Part shown: positions 1 through 6,297 of the stretch, in pieces
Position numbering within the stretch: the first letter of the stretch is position 1
Layout of the letters: each line of letters opens with the position of its first letter
Source of the DNA: Planctomycetes bacterium UBA4800
Lineage (GTDB): Bacteria > Planctomycetota > UBA8108 > UBA8890 > UBA8898
Assembly: GCA_002402755.1 (NCBI GenBank)
Contig: DHGK01000314.1
Span: 1 to 7,840 of the forward strand
Length of the DNA: 7,840 bases
Direction of reading: 5' to 3'
The notes under the pieces: generated by a model
Database searches by the model: none
What the model was told of the DNA's origin: nothing
What the model saw: the letters and a program-made list of their open reading frames with translations, nothing else
Program-made: the position numbers and the translations under genes

Positions 1-1
1 C

Positions 2-1012
2 GAGGGCGTATCGATGCGCCCGTGCGGCAAGCCGGCGCTGATCATGCCTCCCGGCCAGTGTCCGGCCGTCGAGAAGCTGGCCGAGGACGGCGGCACGCTC
101 TTCGCGCCTGCCGAGTTCGCCATCGCTCCGTCGGATCCGGGGAGCATCGTGCGGATCACGGATTCGGAGGAACGTGCGGGCGGGGGGGCGATGGAGACGC
201 CGCGCCTGCACATGTACTCGGATGTCGTCGCCCGCGATGCCGGCGGCGGCGGCGGCCTGGCATCCGTGGGGGCGCTCTTTCTCGTCGAACCCGGCGCGTA
301 CGATCTTGAGGTGGCGCCGCTCGGTGCTGACGAGAAGGTCGCAGTGGACGCGTACGGGGTGGTGCCGCCGTCGTTCGGCGACGCCCCGGCGGCGCGCGAG
401 CGCACGCTGCTCTTCGGCCCTGCGGGCCTTGCCTGCGCGATCGGGACGCAGCTCGGCGCCGCCGACCTGGGCTTCAATGCGGCGGAGCGCAGCGTGCTCG
501 CGGAGGCGGAGTTTCCGCGCCGCTGGGACCTGCCGGCGAGGCTCGTCGTCGAGGTCGAGGCCCCGAACGGGACGAGCGCGTTCCGCCGCCGGGTGGATGC
601 GCGCGCCCCCGCGCCCCCGCGCGCGGACTTCACGTTCCTCGATGTGCCCATGCTCGTCGCGCCCGCCTCCTCGGCGTCGATGCTCGACCTGACGGCGCGC
701 GCCGAGGAGCTGCGCTGGCAGCGCGTGCCGGGTGCGTGCTGCTACATCGTGTCCTTCGGCGAGGCGTCCGGGGCCGTGCTCTGGGAGATCATCGTTCCGG
801 CGGGGACGAAACCCGAGGAGACGCTGGTTGCGCCGCCGCTGCCCGAGTCCTGCGAGCTCATGGCGCGCGTGGCCTACGAGTGGAAGGTGACGGCGGTCGC
901 GATGGGCAATGCGGCCGGCGGGGTCTCCGGCGCCGCGTTCGATCTTCTTGCGCTCGCGTTTGCCGAGGAACGCCGCGCGACCTGCGCGGCGCGCATTGTC
1001 CGCTGGGAATGA
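2..1012 (+). CDS. 3' part of an uncharacterised, probably exported protein (5'-truncated by window edge)
   Basis: The reading frame is open from base 2 to the TGA at 1010-1012 (336 codons). The first ATG is at 14, but no ribosome-binding site precedes it and the frame stays open to the edge, so the true start is probably upstream. I do not recognise the family. The visible part is rich in Gly, Ala and Pro, has no clear membrane segment, and contains a short run of five GGC codons (242-256). The C-terminal third (about 700-960) has a Trp-x-x-Val-Pro-Gly-Ala-x-x-Tyr pattern followed by alternating hydrophobic strands ending in a Tyr-Glu-Trp-Lys-Val-Thr-Ala-Val strand. This resembles a fibronectin-III-like or similar beta-sandwich fold. 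Paired cysteines (Cys-Cys near 737-742, others near 868 and 981) would suit an exported protein. The assignment as a gene is good; the function is unknown. Confidence 0.7.
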   Translation, partial: EGVSMRPCGKPALIMPPGQCPAVEKLAEDGGTLFAPAEFAIAPSDPGSIVRITDSEERAGGGAMETPRLHMYSDVVARDAGGGGGLASVGALFLVEPGAYDLEVAPLGADEKVAVDAYGVVPPSFGDAPAARERTLLFGPAGLACAIGTQLGAADLGFNAAERSVLAEAEFPRRWDLPARLVVEVEAPNGTSAFRRRVDARAPAPPRADFTFLDVPMLVAPASSASMLDLTARAEELRWQRVPGACCYIVSFGEASGAVLWEIIVPAGTKPEETLVAPPLPESCELMARVAYEWKVTAVAMGNAAGGVSGAAFDLLALAFAEERRATCAARIVRWE

Positions 1013-1039
1013 GCGTCGCGCGCGCCGTGCGGCGGGGGC

Positions 1040-1068
1040 TTCTGTCGCGGCCCGGAATGTGATAGGCT
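1040..1068 (+). promoter_or_regulatory. candidate sigma-70-type promoter for the small basic protein and lipoprotein
   Basis: A weak -35-like TTCTGT (1040-1045) lies 17 bases before TAGGCT (1063-1068), which is directly preceded by TGA and so would be an extended -10 box. It sits in the only gap (101 bp) before the 1114 gene and would start transcription near 1075, leaving a leader of about 40 bases. Each hexamer matches the consensus only partly, and the host's promoter consensus is unknown. Confidence 0.3.
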
Positions 1069-1101
1069 GGACGCCTGTTTCGGACCAATCGCGCGTGTGA
1101 C

Positions 1102-1106
1102 AGGAG
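1102..1106 (+). promoter_or_regulatory. ribosome-binding site of the 29-residue ORF
   Basis: AGGAG sits 7 bases before the ATG at 1114, an ideal Shine-Dalgarno match and spacing. It is the main reason for accepting the very short ORF as a real gene. Confidence 0.7.
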
Positions 1107-1113
1107 AACCGCA

Positions 1114-1203
1114 ATGGCCAAGAAAGGACGGCGCCGCGGCGCGGGCAAGCGTAACAAGCACGACACCCGCAAGCCCAAGCATGGCAAGAAGAGGACGTAC
1201 TAG
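1114..1203 (+). CDS. 29-residue, extremely basic small protein
   Basis: This ORF runs from ATG to TAG and encodes 29 residues, 14 of them Lys or Arg plus two His, with a single acidic residue (Asp17). It begins MAKKGRRRGAGKR and ends in a Lys-Lys-Arg-Thr-Tyr tail. It has a strong AGGAG ribosome-binding site at 7-base spacing, a possible promoter of its own, and the GC-ending codon choice of its neighbours (AAG, CGC, GGC). Composition and length recall ribosome-associated mini-proteins such as bacterial Thx, and it very likely binds RNA or DNA. I see no clear residue-by-residue match to Thx or to ribosomal protein bL34 or bL36, so the family is unassigned. The lipoprotein gene starts five bases after its stop codon, so the two are probably co-transcribed. 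Function is inferred from composition only. Confidence 0.65.
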   Translation: MAKKGRRRGAGKRNKHDTRKPKHGKKRTY

Positions 1204-1206
1204 AGG
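1202..1206 (+). promoter_or_regulatory. AGAGG ribosome-binding site overlapping the previous stop codon
   Basis: AGAGG shares its first two bases with the TAG stop (1201-1203) of the small ORF and lies two bases before the TTG at 1209. The spacing is short, but it is the only Shine-Dalgarno-like match near any possible start of the lipoprotein gene. It suggests re-initiation by ribosomes finishing the small ORF. Confidence 0.4.
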
Positions 1207-1208
1207 CA

Positions 1209-2018
1209 TTGGCGCCCCGATCCGTGTGTGACGCAAGAATCCGCCGGTTGCGCAGGAGTACCGCCTTCGCCCGAGGCGCCGTCGCCGCCCTCGCGGGGCT
1301 CGTGCTTGCCCCCGGCTGCGGCGGCGCGCCCAAGCCGGACGAGCGTCCGATCCGCGTCGCGGCTCTGCCGGTGCACACGGGCGGCATTGCGGCGGCGCAG
1401 GCCGCGTACGTCCTGCCCGTGCCGTTCGAGGCCGCGGCCGCGCGGATCGGCGCGTGGGCCGACCTCGTCGAGGCGCAGGCCGGCACCGTGTTCGTACGGC
1501 AGATCGGCCCGGACGATGACCCCGCGACCGTGCTCCGCGATGCGTTCGCGAAGACGGGAGCGCCGCCGGAGGAGGCCGCGGCGGCCCTCGCGTCCTGGCA
1601 ACAGGGGGTGCGCGAGCGGTTTCGCGAGACGCACGCGTTGCTCGGCGAGGCGTGGAAGCACACGCCGCCCGGGATCGGCGTTCTCGTGGGCGACCCGGGG
1701 AGCGCGCTCGGCGTCGTGGTGTTCACGAGCGGGGGCCGGACGTTCCTCGCGCTCGCCGACATTCGCCGGAGCGCCGGCGCGGCTGAAGCGTGGCTTGTGG
1801 AAATCGACTTCCACGTGTCCGGCGAGTACGCCGCCGGCATGAACGTCTACCACCTGGCGGCGGGAGAGCCTCCGGTGCTGACGGTCCAGCTCTACTCGTG
1901 GATCCGCCAGGTCGAGGGCGTCTTCGGCGCCATTGCGCGGGGCGTGGCGGAGCACGAACTCGGCGCGCAGGCCGAGGCCACGTGGCGCGAGGTCGCGGAG
2001 TATCTCGCAAGGCCGTAG
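1209..2018 (+). CDS. uncharacterised lipoprotein
   Basis: This 269-residue protein carries an N-terminal export signal. An Arg-rich n-region (residues 10-22) precedes a hydrophobic stretch (24-34) and a lipobox-like Leu-Ala-Pro-Gly-Cys ending at Cys37. Processing there would leave a lipid-anchored envelope protein; the Pro at -2 is not ideal for signal peptidase II. The TTG start at 1209 was chosen for the preceding AGAGG; in-frame GTG 1224 and TTG 1248 (leaving a more typical 24-residue signal) are alternatives. The mature part alternates strand-like and amphipathic helical stretches and ends in an Ala/Glu-rich helix. I recognise no domain. It follows the basic mini-protein by five bases, so the two are probably one transcript. 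Its last codon (CCG) and TAG stop lie inside the left arm of the inverted repeat at 2013-2040, so the native C-terminus may have been altered by that element. Confidence 0.7.
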   Translation: MAPRSVCDARIRRLRRSTAFARGAVAALAGLVLAPGCGGAPKPDERPIRVAALPVHTGGIAAAQAAYVLPVPFEAAAARIGAWADLVEAQAGTVFVRQIGPDDDPATVLRDAFAKTGAPPEEAAAALASWQQGVRERFRETHALLGEAWKHTPPGIGVLVGDPGSALGVVVFTSGGRTFLALADIRRSAGAAEAWLVEIDFHVSGEYAAGMNVYHLAAGEPPVLTVQLYSWIRQVEGVFGAIARGVAEHELGAQAEATWREVAEYLARP

Positions 2019-2040
2019 GCTGTAGGCTATAGGCTATAGG
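2013..2040 (+). repeat. left arm of 28-bp inverted repeat, TAGGCTR heptamer array
   Basis: From 2016 the arm reads as TAGGCTG, TAGGCTA, TAGGCTA and a partial TAGG, i.e. 3.5 tandem heptamers. The 28 bases from 2013 match the reverse complement of 2154-2181 at 25 positions, including a perfect 16-bp block (2025-2040 with 2154-2169). The stop codon of the lipoprotein gene (2016-2018) is the first three bases of the first heptamer. Confidence 0.85.
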
Positions 2041-2153
2041 TGCAGAAGGTCTTGCGTGCGGGTTTTCGAGAAGCGGGTTGAATGAATGGACCTCCGGCTC
2101 CCGGCTCAAATCTCCGGAAATCCCCCGCCCGAGATTCCGTCGTCTATCTTGAG

Positions 2154-2181
2154 CCTATAGCCTATAGCCGCCAGCCTCCGG
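2154..2181 (-). repeat. right arm of 28-bp inverted repeat, heptamer array in opposite orientation
   Basis: The reverse complement of the left arm, with three mismatches (opposite 2016, 2023 and 2024). It contains the same CTATAG-rich heptamers, CCTATAG twice, starting at 2154. A GCAA lies one to two bases outside both arms (2007-2010 and 2183-2186), but it is not flush with the ends, so I do not call it a target-site duplication. Confidence 0.85.
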
Positions 2182-2423
2182 TGCAACGCCCGCCGCCCGC
2201 CGCCGTCTCTCATGATGCGATGGTCCGGTAACGCGCGCCGCGCGTCCCGAACGGCCTGCCCGCGCGGCGCACGGCGGCGTGCTCTGCGCACGGCCGGCGC
2301 CCATTCCCGATATACCATCGGGAGCGCGGCGCCTTCGCGGCGGGGAGCACCGGACCGTCCGGAGGGCGCGGGGCTTCGGATGCCGCCGCACGGCGGCGCG
2401 CAGGGAGAGAATCGCCGGCAGAC
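2182..2423 (+). other. non-coding leader of the SPFH-ATPase operon
   Basis: No gene is supported in these 242 bases. They hold several GC-rich dyads. One is CCGGAC-C-GTCCGG at 2350-2362. Another is GCCGCC-GCAC-GGCGGC at 2382-2397, just before the ribosome-binding region. The third is the AT-containing palindrome at 2305-2323, annotated separately. No T-tract terminator is present. The length and the number of dyads would suit a regulated leader, but dyads are common by chance at this GC content. Confidence 0.4.
2305..2323 (+). promoter_or_regulatory. candidate operator palindrome overlapping a -10-like box
   Basis: TCCCGATATACCATCGGGA is a perfect inverted repeat with 7-base arms (2305-2311, 2317-2323) around ATACC. 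TATACC (2311-2316) inside it resembles a -10 hexamer and is one of the few AT-containing stretches in the leader; no convincing -35 lies 16-18 bases upstream. It sits about 100 bases before the first SPFH gene. A dyad covering a -10 box would suit repressor control, for instance by a metal sensor given the downstream pump, but that link is inference. Confidence 0.35.
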
Positions 2424-4268
2424 ATGTCCGCACCCATCAGCATGACCAGAGGGAGCGACCGCCGCGGCGAGGGGGCCGCGCTGCTTCTCGCAGGTCTCGC
2501 CTCCGCGGCGGGGGCAGGCATGCACGTACTCGGCGCGGCGCTCGCGAGCGCGGCGCTCGCGGGCCTCGCGTGGCACTTTCTGCTCGCCGTCGTGCCGGCG
2601 CTCGCCGCCTACGTGCAGTTCCGCACGTTTCGCATCAGCGCCGAGTGCGCGGCCGAGGATGCGGCGCTCGCGCTGCGCACGGGCGGCGAGAGCCTCTTCC
2701 GCGGCGTCGTGCGCGCCGCTCCCGAGGAACGGCGCGCCCAGGCCGCACGGACGCTGGCGCCGCTCGCCGATGCCGTGCTCCTCGCCGCCGGCGCGCTTCT
2801 TGCGTGGCGGTTCTTCCTCGCCGCGCCGGGCGCGACCGTGCAGCCGGTCGTCGCGGTCCCCTTCCTCGGCGTCCTTGCGGCGGCGGCCTACGTCGGCGGG
2901 CGTTACCTGTCGGCCGTGAGCGAGCGCGAGGCGTATGCGCCGCTCGCCCCGGCGGCGGCGTGGCTGGCGGGGGGAGGAATTCTCGCCTTCGCCGCGGCCC
3001 TGGTCTGCGCCGCCGGACACGCGGCATGGGCGGGCGCGCCGGGGCTGGCCGATCGGTTCGTGCCGTGGTGGTTCGCGGCGCTGGCGATCGAGAAGGCCGC
3101 GACGCTGCTCGGCCGGGCGTACGGTCTGGGCGGGCACGAGCCCGCGCCCGGGAGGAGCCGGGTCGTGGATCTCGTCGGCGCGCCCGCCGCCGTGTGCCGC
3201 CGCGCGCGCGAGGCGCTCGCGTACAACTTCGGCATCGCCGTGAGCGGCGCATCGGTGCGGCGCGCGCTCCTGGACGGCGTGCTGCCGTTCCTGCTTCTGG
3301 CGTGCGCCGTCTTCCTGCTGCTGTCCTGCATCGCGTGGGTCGAGCCCGGCCGCGCGGCGCTCCTGGAGCGCTGGGGCTCGCGGCGCGGCGAGGTGATGCC
3401 GCCCGGCGTCTCCCTGAAGCTGCCCTGGCCCATCGAACGCCTGCGTCCGGTCGACGTGAGCACGGTGAGAGTCGTGCTCGCGGGCGAGGCCCGGAACGGC
3501 GGGCGCGGACAGGGGGCCGGCGCGCACGGACACGATGCCGGCGCGCGTCTCTGGAACACGGAGCACGGCAAGGAGCTGCACTTCCTGACGCCGGCGTGGG
3601 GCGAGAGCTCGGACGCCAAGGGGCTGCTCGTCCTGGCGGCGTCCGTTCAGTTCTCGGTCGCCGATCCGGCGGCGTTCGCGTACACGGCGGTGCGGCCCGA
3701 GGAGGTCATGGATGCGCTCCTCCGGCGGGAGCTCGTCCACATCGCGGCCTCGACCGACCCGCGCGCGTTCTTCGCGCCGGAGCGGGCCGTCCTCGGACGG
3801 CGCCTGGCGGAGGGCATCAAGGAGCGCGCCGCGCGCTACGGCGTGCTCGTCCGCCACACGGCGATCGAGCACGCGCACATGCCCGTCGAGGTGGGGCCGG
3901 CCTTCGAGGACCTGACGCGGCTGCGCGCCGTGGTCGAGGCGGATCTCGCGAGCGCGCAGACCGAACGGATCCGGCTCGGGGCGCTGGCGCGGTACGAGAG
4001 CGAGGTCCTCGCCGCCGAGGCGGAGGCCGAGGCCCTGCGCGCGGCGGCCCGCGGCGCGGCCGCCGCGAGCGCGGCGCGCGAGCTGGCGCCGTTCTGGAAC
4101 GCGCTCGGCGCGGTCCTGCGGCCGCGCATGGTGTTCGAGACGCTGGCCAGGGCCGCGGGCGCGCGGCCGAAGCTGATCCTGCCCGAGGCGCCGGGCGGTC
4201 CGGCGGTTTTCGAGGTCGACACGGGAGAGCGCCGGCCCTTGCGGATGACGAGCGGAGAAGAGCGGTGA
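2424..4268 (+). CDS. SPFH/band-7 (HflK-like) protein with multi-pass N-terminal membrane domain
   Basis: This 614-residue protein has two parts. Residues 17-230 contain about five or six hydrophobic segments (roughly 17-37, 43-65, 112-133, 137-158, 174-197 and a weaker 212-229), joined by Arg-rich loops. A further segment (283-305) leads into a band-7/SPFH domain (about 306-500). The domain shows the family's Glu-Pro-Gly-x-Ala-x-x-x-x-x-x-Gly opening, Pro-Pro-Gly-Val then Leu-Pro-Trp-Pro-Ile-Glu, a Ser-Val-Gln-Phe-Ser-Val-x-Asp-Pro strand, and an Ala/Glu-rich helix (about 500-555). HflK from E. coli has one membrane segment and about 420 residues, so the N-terminal domain is extra. Residues 354-390 form a Gly/His-rich insert (His368, His370, Asp371, His381, His386). 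The ATG at 2424 has AGGGAG 16 bases upstream, a loose spacing; Met7 (2442) has no better site. SPFH proteins form membrane-bound rings that scaffold microdomains. First gene of the operon; overlaps the next by 4 bases. Confidence 0.85.
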   Translation: MSAPISMTRGSDRRGEGAALLLAGLASAAGAGMHVLGAALASAALAGLAWHFLLAVVPALAAYVQFRTFRISAECAAEDAALALRTGGESLFRGVVRAAPEERRAQAARTLAPLADAVLLAAGALLAWRFFLAAPGATVQPVVAVPFLGVLAAAAYVGGRYLSAVSEREAYAPLAPAAAWLAGGGILAFAAALVCAAGHAAWAGAPGLADRFVPWWFAALAIEKAATLLGRAYGLGGHEPAPGRSRVVDLVGAPAAVCRRAREALAYNFGIAVSGASVRRALLDGVLPFLLLACAVFLLLSCIAWVEPGRAALLERWGSRRGEVMPPGVSLKLPWPIERLRPVDVSTVRVVLAGEARNGGRGQGAGAHGHDAGARLWNTEHGKELHFLTPAWGESSDAKGLLVLAASVQFSVADPAAFAYTAVRPEEVMDALLRRELVHIAASTDPRAFFAPERAVLGRRLAEGIKERAARYGVLVRHTAIEHAHMPVEVGPAFEDLTRLRAVVEADLASAQTERIRLGALARYESEVLAAEAEAEALRAAARGAAAASAARELAPFWNALGAVLRPRMVFETLARAAGARPKLILPEAPGGPAVFEVDTGERRPLRMTSGEER

Positions 4269-5209
4269 GAACGCAGCTTCCACGGATTCTCGGCGCGCTG
4301 GCCGTCGTTGCGGCCGCGTTGATCTACGCGGTGACGTTCGTGCTGCACGAGGGCGAGGGCGCGCTCACGGTGCGGTTCGGAAGTCCCGTGCGCGTGCTGG
4401 CGGCGCCGCGCGATGCGGGCGTGCATCTTGCGTGGCCGTGGCCGATCGAGAAGGTGTACCGGTACGACATGCGCGAGCGCATCTTCGAGGGCGCTCTGGA
4501 GGAGGCGGGCACCGCCGACGGCCAGCTCGTCGTGGCGGGCGTCTTCGTCCTGTGGCGCGTCGGCGATCCGCGCGCCTTCCACGAGGCGGTCATGGGCCGG
4601 GAGCCGGCCGCGGAGACGCTCATCGGCGGCGCGCTGCGCAGCGGCGTCAACGATGCGCTCGCGCGCCACCGTTATGCGTCGCTCACGCACGCGCCGCCCG
4701 CCGCGCAGGGCGATGGCGCCGCGGGCGAGCTGGGGAGGATCGAGGCCGAGATCGCGCGCATGCTCAAGGAGCCCCTGCGGGCCTACGGCATCGACGTCGT
4801 CGACGCGGGCTTCCGCCAGCTCGTCCTGCCCGAGAAGGCGGCCGAGGGCGTGTTCGCGCAGATGCGCGGTGCCAAGGACGGCGATGCGGCGCGCGTCCAG
4901 TCCGAGGGCGATGCCCAGGCGCGCAAGATCAAGGCGGAGGCGCAGCGCGACTACGAGCGCAGCCTGGCCGACGCGCGCACCATGGCGGGCGAGATCACGG
5001 CGAAGGCCAGGGCCGAGGCGGCGGGCGTGCTCGCCGCGGTCGACAACAAGGAGCTGCTCGCGTTCCTGGACAGGCTCACGGCGCTCGAGGAGCTGTTCGC
5101 GGGACCGACGACGATCGTCTGGGATCTGCACACGCCGCCGCTCGATCTTCTCAAGGAGCTGATGCGCACGGACGCGGCCGGGGCCGCCGGAACGGAGGAA
5201 CGGCGGTGA
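4265..5209 (+). CDS. SPFH/band-7 protein, HflC-like
   Basis: This 314-residue protein starts at GTG, with GGAG (4254-4257) seven bases upstream and GTGA overlapping the previous stop. One N-terminal membrane segment (about 7-27) is followed by a band-7 domain: Glu-Gly-Ala-Leu-Thr-Val-Arg-Phe-Gly (31-39), Gly-Val-His-Leu-x-Trp-Pro-Trp-Pro-Ile-Glu-Lys-Val (52-64) and a Leu-Trp-Arg-Val-Gly-Asp-Pro strand (96-102). Residues 175-225 closely follow the HflC pattern: Tyr-Gly-Ile-Asp-Val-Val-Asp, a Leu-Pro-Glu-Lys turn, then an Arg-rich coiled coil with Ser-Glu-Gly-Asp-Ala-Gln-Ala. The length suits HflC (about 330). HflC normally forms a hetero-oligomeric ring with HflK around the membrane protease FtsH. 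No ftsH is present here, and the operon neighbours are two HflK-like proteins and a cation pump, so the partner may differ. Family assignment is firm; the cellular role is inferred. Confidence 0.88.
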   Translation: MRTQLPRILGALAVVAAALIYAVTFVLHEGEGALTVRFGSPVRVLAAPRDAGVHLAWPWPIEKVYRYDMRERIFEGALEEAGTADGQLVVAGVFVLWRVGDPRAFHEAVMGREPAAETLIGGALRSGVNDALARHRYASLTHAPPAAQGDGAAGELGRIEAEIARMLKEPLRAYGIDVVDAGFRQLVLPEKAAEGVFAQMRGAKDGDAARVQSEGDAQARKIKAEAQRDYERSLADARTMAGEITAKARAEAAGVLAAVDNKELLAFLDRLTALEELFAGPTTIVWDLHTPPLDLLKELMRTDAAGAAGTEERR

Positions 5210-6297
5210 ACGCGCCCGTGCCCGCAGGCCCCGGAGCCGCCTCGCGCCCCGCGCGGGCGCTCGCCGATGCGCTCGGCGTGACGTTGCGCGTGCTCAAGGT
5301 CTGCCTGGGGGCGGGCATCGTCCTGTACGTCGCGTCGGGCCTGTGCATCGTGCCCGACGGCCACGAGGCGCTCGTGCTGAACCTGGGGCGGCTCGCGAGG
5401 GAACCCGACGGCGCGGTGCGCGTCTACAAGCCCGGCACGTATCTGACGCTGCCGCCGCCGCTCGGCGCGCGCGTCGTCATCCCCGTGCAGGAAGTCAGGC
5501 AGGAAACGACCGATTCGTTCTGGTACAAGGAGGAGGCCGAGGATCAGCTTCGCGCGCTGCGGCGCCGCGCGGCCGCGGCGCCGCTCGTGCCCGGCCGCGA
5601 TGGCTATGTCCTGTGCGGCGACGGCGCCATCTTGCACGTCAGGGTGCGCGCCGACTGGCGCGTGGGCGATCCCGCCCGCTACTACGCGAGCTTCGGCGCG
5701 GGGCGCGCGGCCGGCGGCGAGAGGGAGCGGGCCTTCGTCAAGACGATGCTCTCGGAGGCGGTCCTCCGGAACGCGCTTGCCGTGCGCATGCTCTCCCCGG
5801 ATGACGCGGCCAGCGGCAAGGCCGAGTACTTCGGGCGCATCCAGGCGCAGCTCGCGCCGCTCCTGGCGGCGCGCGGGCTGGCGCTCCAGCAGGTCTCGCC
5901 GCTCGTGCGGCCGCGGGAGCCGCGGCAGGTCGAGGAGGCGTTCGTGCGCGCCCAGAACGCGGCCGGCGCGGCCCTCGCGACGCTCACCGAGGCGCGGAAG
6001 GAACGCGCGGCGCGCGAGACGGACGCGGCCGCGCGCGCGATCGAGATCGTCAACGCCGCGCAGAGCGAGGCGCAGGAGATTCTCGGACGCGCGCGGCGGG
6101 ACGCGATGCGCGCGCGCGAGCTCGCGGGCGCGATCGCGCGCGACGGCACGCTGCGGGGCCGCCTCATCCTCGAGGCCTGCGCGCGGGCGTTCGCGCGCGC
6201 CGACATCCGGCCGCTCGCGTCGACGGGCGAGGGGCGGAGCTTCAAGTACAGGCTCGCGCCGGCCGCGGGCGGCGATGGGAAGGAGCCGGCAGAATGA
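5206..6297 (+). CDS. SPFH/band-7 protein, HflK-like, with long C-terminal coiled coil
   Basis: This 363-residue protein starts at GTG with GGAGGA (5194-5199) six bases upstream and a 4-base overlap with the HflC-like gene. A short Ala/Pro-rich N-terminus and one membrane segment (about 27-47) precede a band-7 domain. It opens with Val-Pro-Asp-Gly-His-Glu-Ala-Leu-Val-Leu-Asn-Leu-Gly (49-61), then Lys-Pro-Gly-Thr-Tyr-Leu-x-Leu-Pro-Pro-Pro (75-85) and a Val-Arg-Ala-Asp-Trp-Arg-Val-Gly-Asp-Pro strand (147-156). A charged insert (about 102-137) with Phe-Trp-Tyr-Lys-Glu-Glu sits where the first SPFH protein has its Gly/His-rich loop. That supports grouping these two as HflK-like and the middle one as HflC-like. 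From about 240 to 330 the sequence is Ala/Arg/Glu-rich, a likely coiled coil. Three cysteines (33, 47, 137) are present. The three SPFH proteins are clearly diverged, which suggests a hetero-oligomer rather than recent duplication. Confidence 0.83.
   Translation: MNAPVPAGPGAASRPARALADALGVTLRVLKVCLGAGIVLYVASGLCIVPDGHEALVLNLGRLAREPDGAVRVYKPGTYLTLPPPLGARVVIPVQEVRQETTDSFWYKEEAEDQLRALRRRAAAAPLVPGRDGYVLCGDGAILHVRVRADWRVGDPARYYASFGAGRAAGGERERAFVKTMLSEAVLRNALAVRMLSPDDAASGKAEYFGRIQAQLAPLLAARGLALQQVSPLVRPREPRQVEEAFVRAQNAAGAALATLTEARKERAARETDAAARAIEIVNAAQSEAQEILGRARRDAMRARELAGAIARDGTLRGRLILEACARAFARADIRPLASTGEGRSFKYRLAPAAGGDGKEPAE

Larger units (their letters stand above)
2013..2181. other. 169-bp inverted-repeat-bounded intergenic element (possible MITE-like or interspersed repeat)
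   Basis: The two 28-bp arms enclose a 113-bp core (2041-2153) that is less GC-extreme than the rest of the window and shows no ORF of note. A short inner inverted repeat, AATCTC at 2109-2114 and GAGATT at 2131-2136, lies inside it. The structure would suit a non-autonomous mobile element, or two oppositely oriented copies of a dispersed heptamer repeat. In RNA it could fold into a long-stem hairpin separating the lipoprotein transcript from the SPFH operon. Only one copy is visible, so mobility cannot be shown. Confidence 0.45.

Noticed and set aside
1114..1203. Identification of the basic peptide as ribosomal protein Thx, bL34 or bL36
   Set aside because: Only size and charge agree; I could not line up the characteristic residues of any of these (for example the cysteines of bL36), so I left it unassigned.
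858..1236. Two overlapping - strand ORFs of about 110-120 codons
   Set aside because: Arg/Pro-rich translations antisense to the exported protein's 3' end and the small basic ORF, with no domain; ordinary high-GC shadows.
2013..2181. Heptamer repeats as a CRISPR-like array
   Set aside because: Units are 7 bases and directly adjacent, with no spacers of regular length, and the two arrays are in opposite orientation.
2382..2397. GC-rich hairpin GCCGCC-GCAC-GGCGGC as a terminator
   Set aside because: No following T-tract; 6-bp GC dyads are expected by chance at this base composition. Mentioned only as part of the leader.
2212..2445. 77-codon + strand ORF in the operon leader
   Set aside because: No ribosome-binding site before its ATGs, Arg/Ala-rich shadow composition, and it runs past the start of the SPFH gene.
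2279..4264. Upstream in-frame extension of the HflC-like gene back to 2279
   Set aside because: The extension is an Arg-rich shadow of the first SPFH gene. The GTG at 4265 has a good ribosome-binding site and yields a protein of normal HflC length.
2106..4283. Long open frame on the - strand (725 codons) opposite the first SPFH gene
   Set aside because: Arg/Gly/Pro-rich low-complexity translation with no domain; it mirrors a gene with clear SPFH features. Very high GC content removes stop codons from antisense frames.
4432..5205. Upstream in-frame extension of the third SPFH gene to an ATG at 4432
   Set aside because: The extension overlaps the HflC-like gene and is Arg-rich with no domain; GTG 5206 has GGAGGA at correct spacing.
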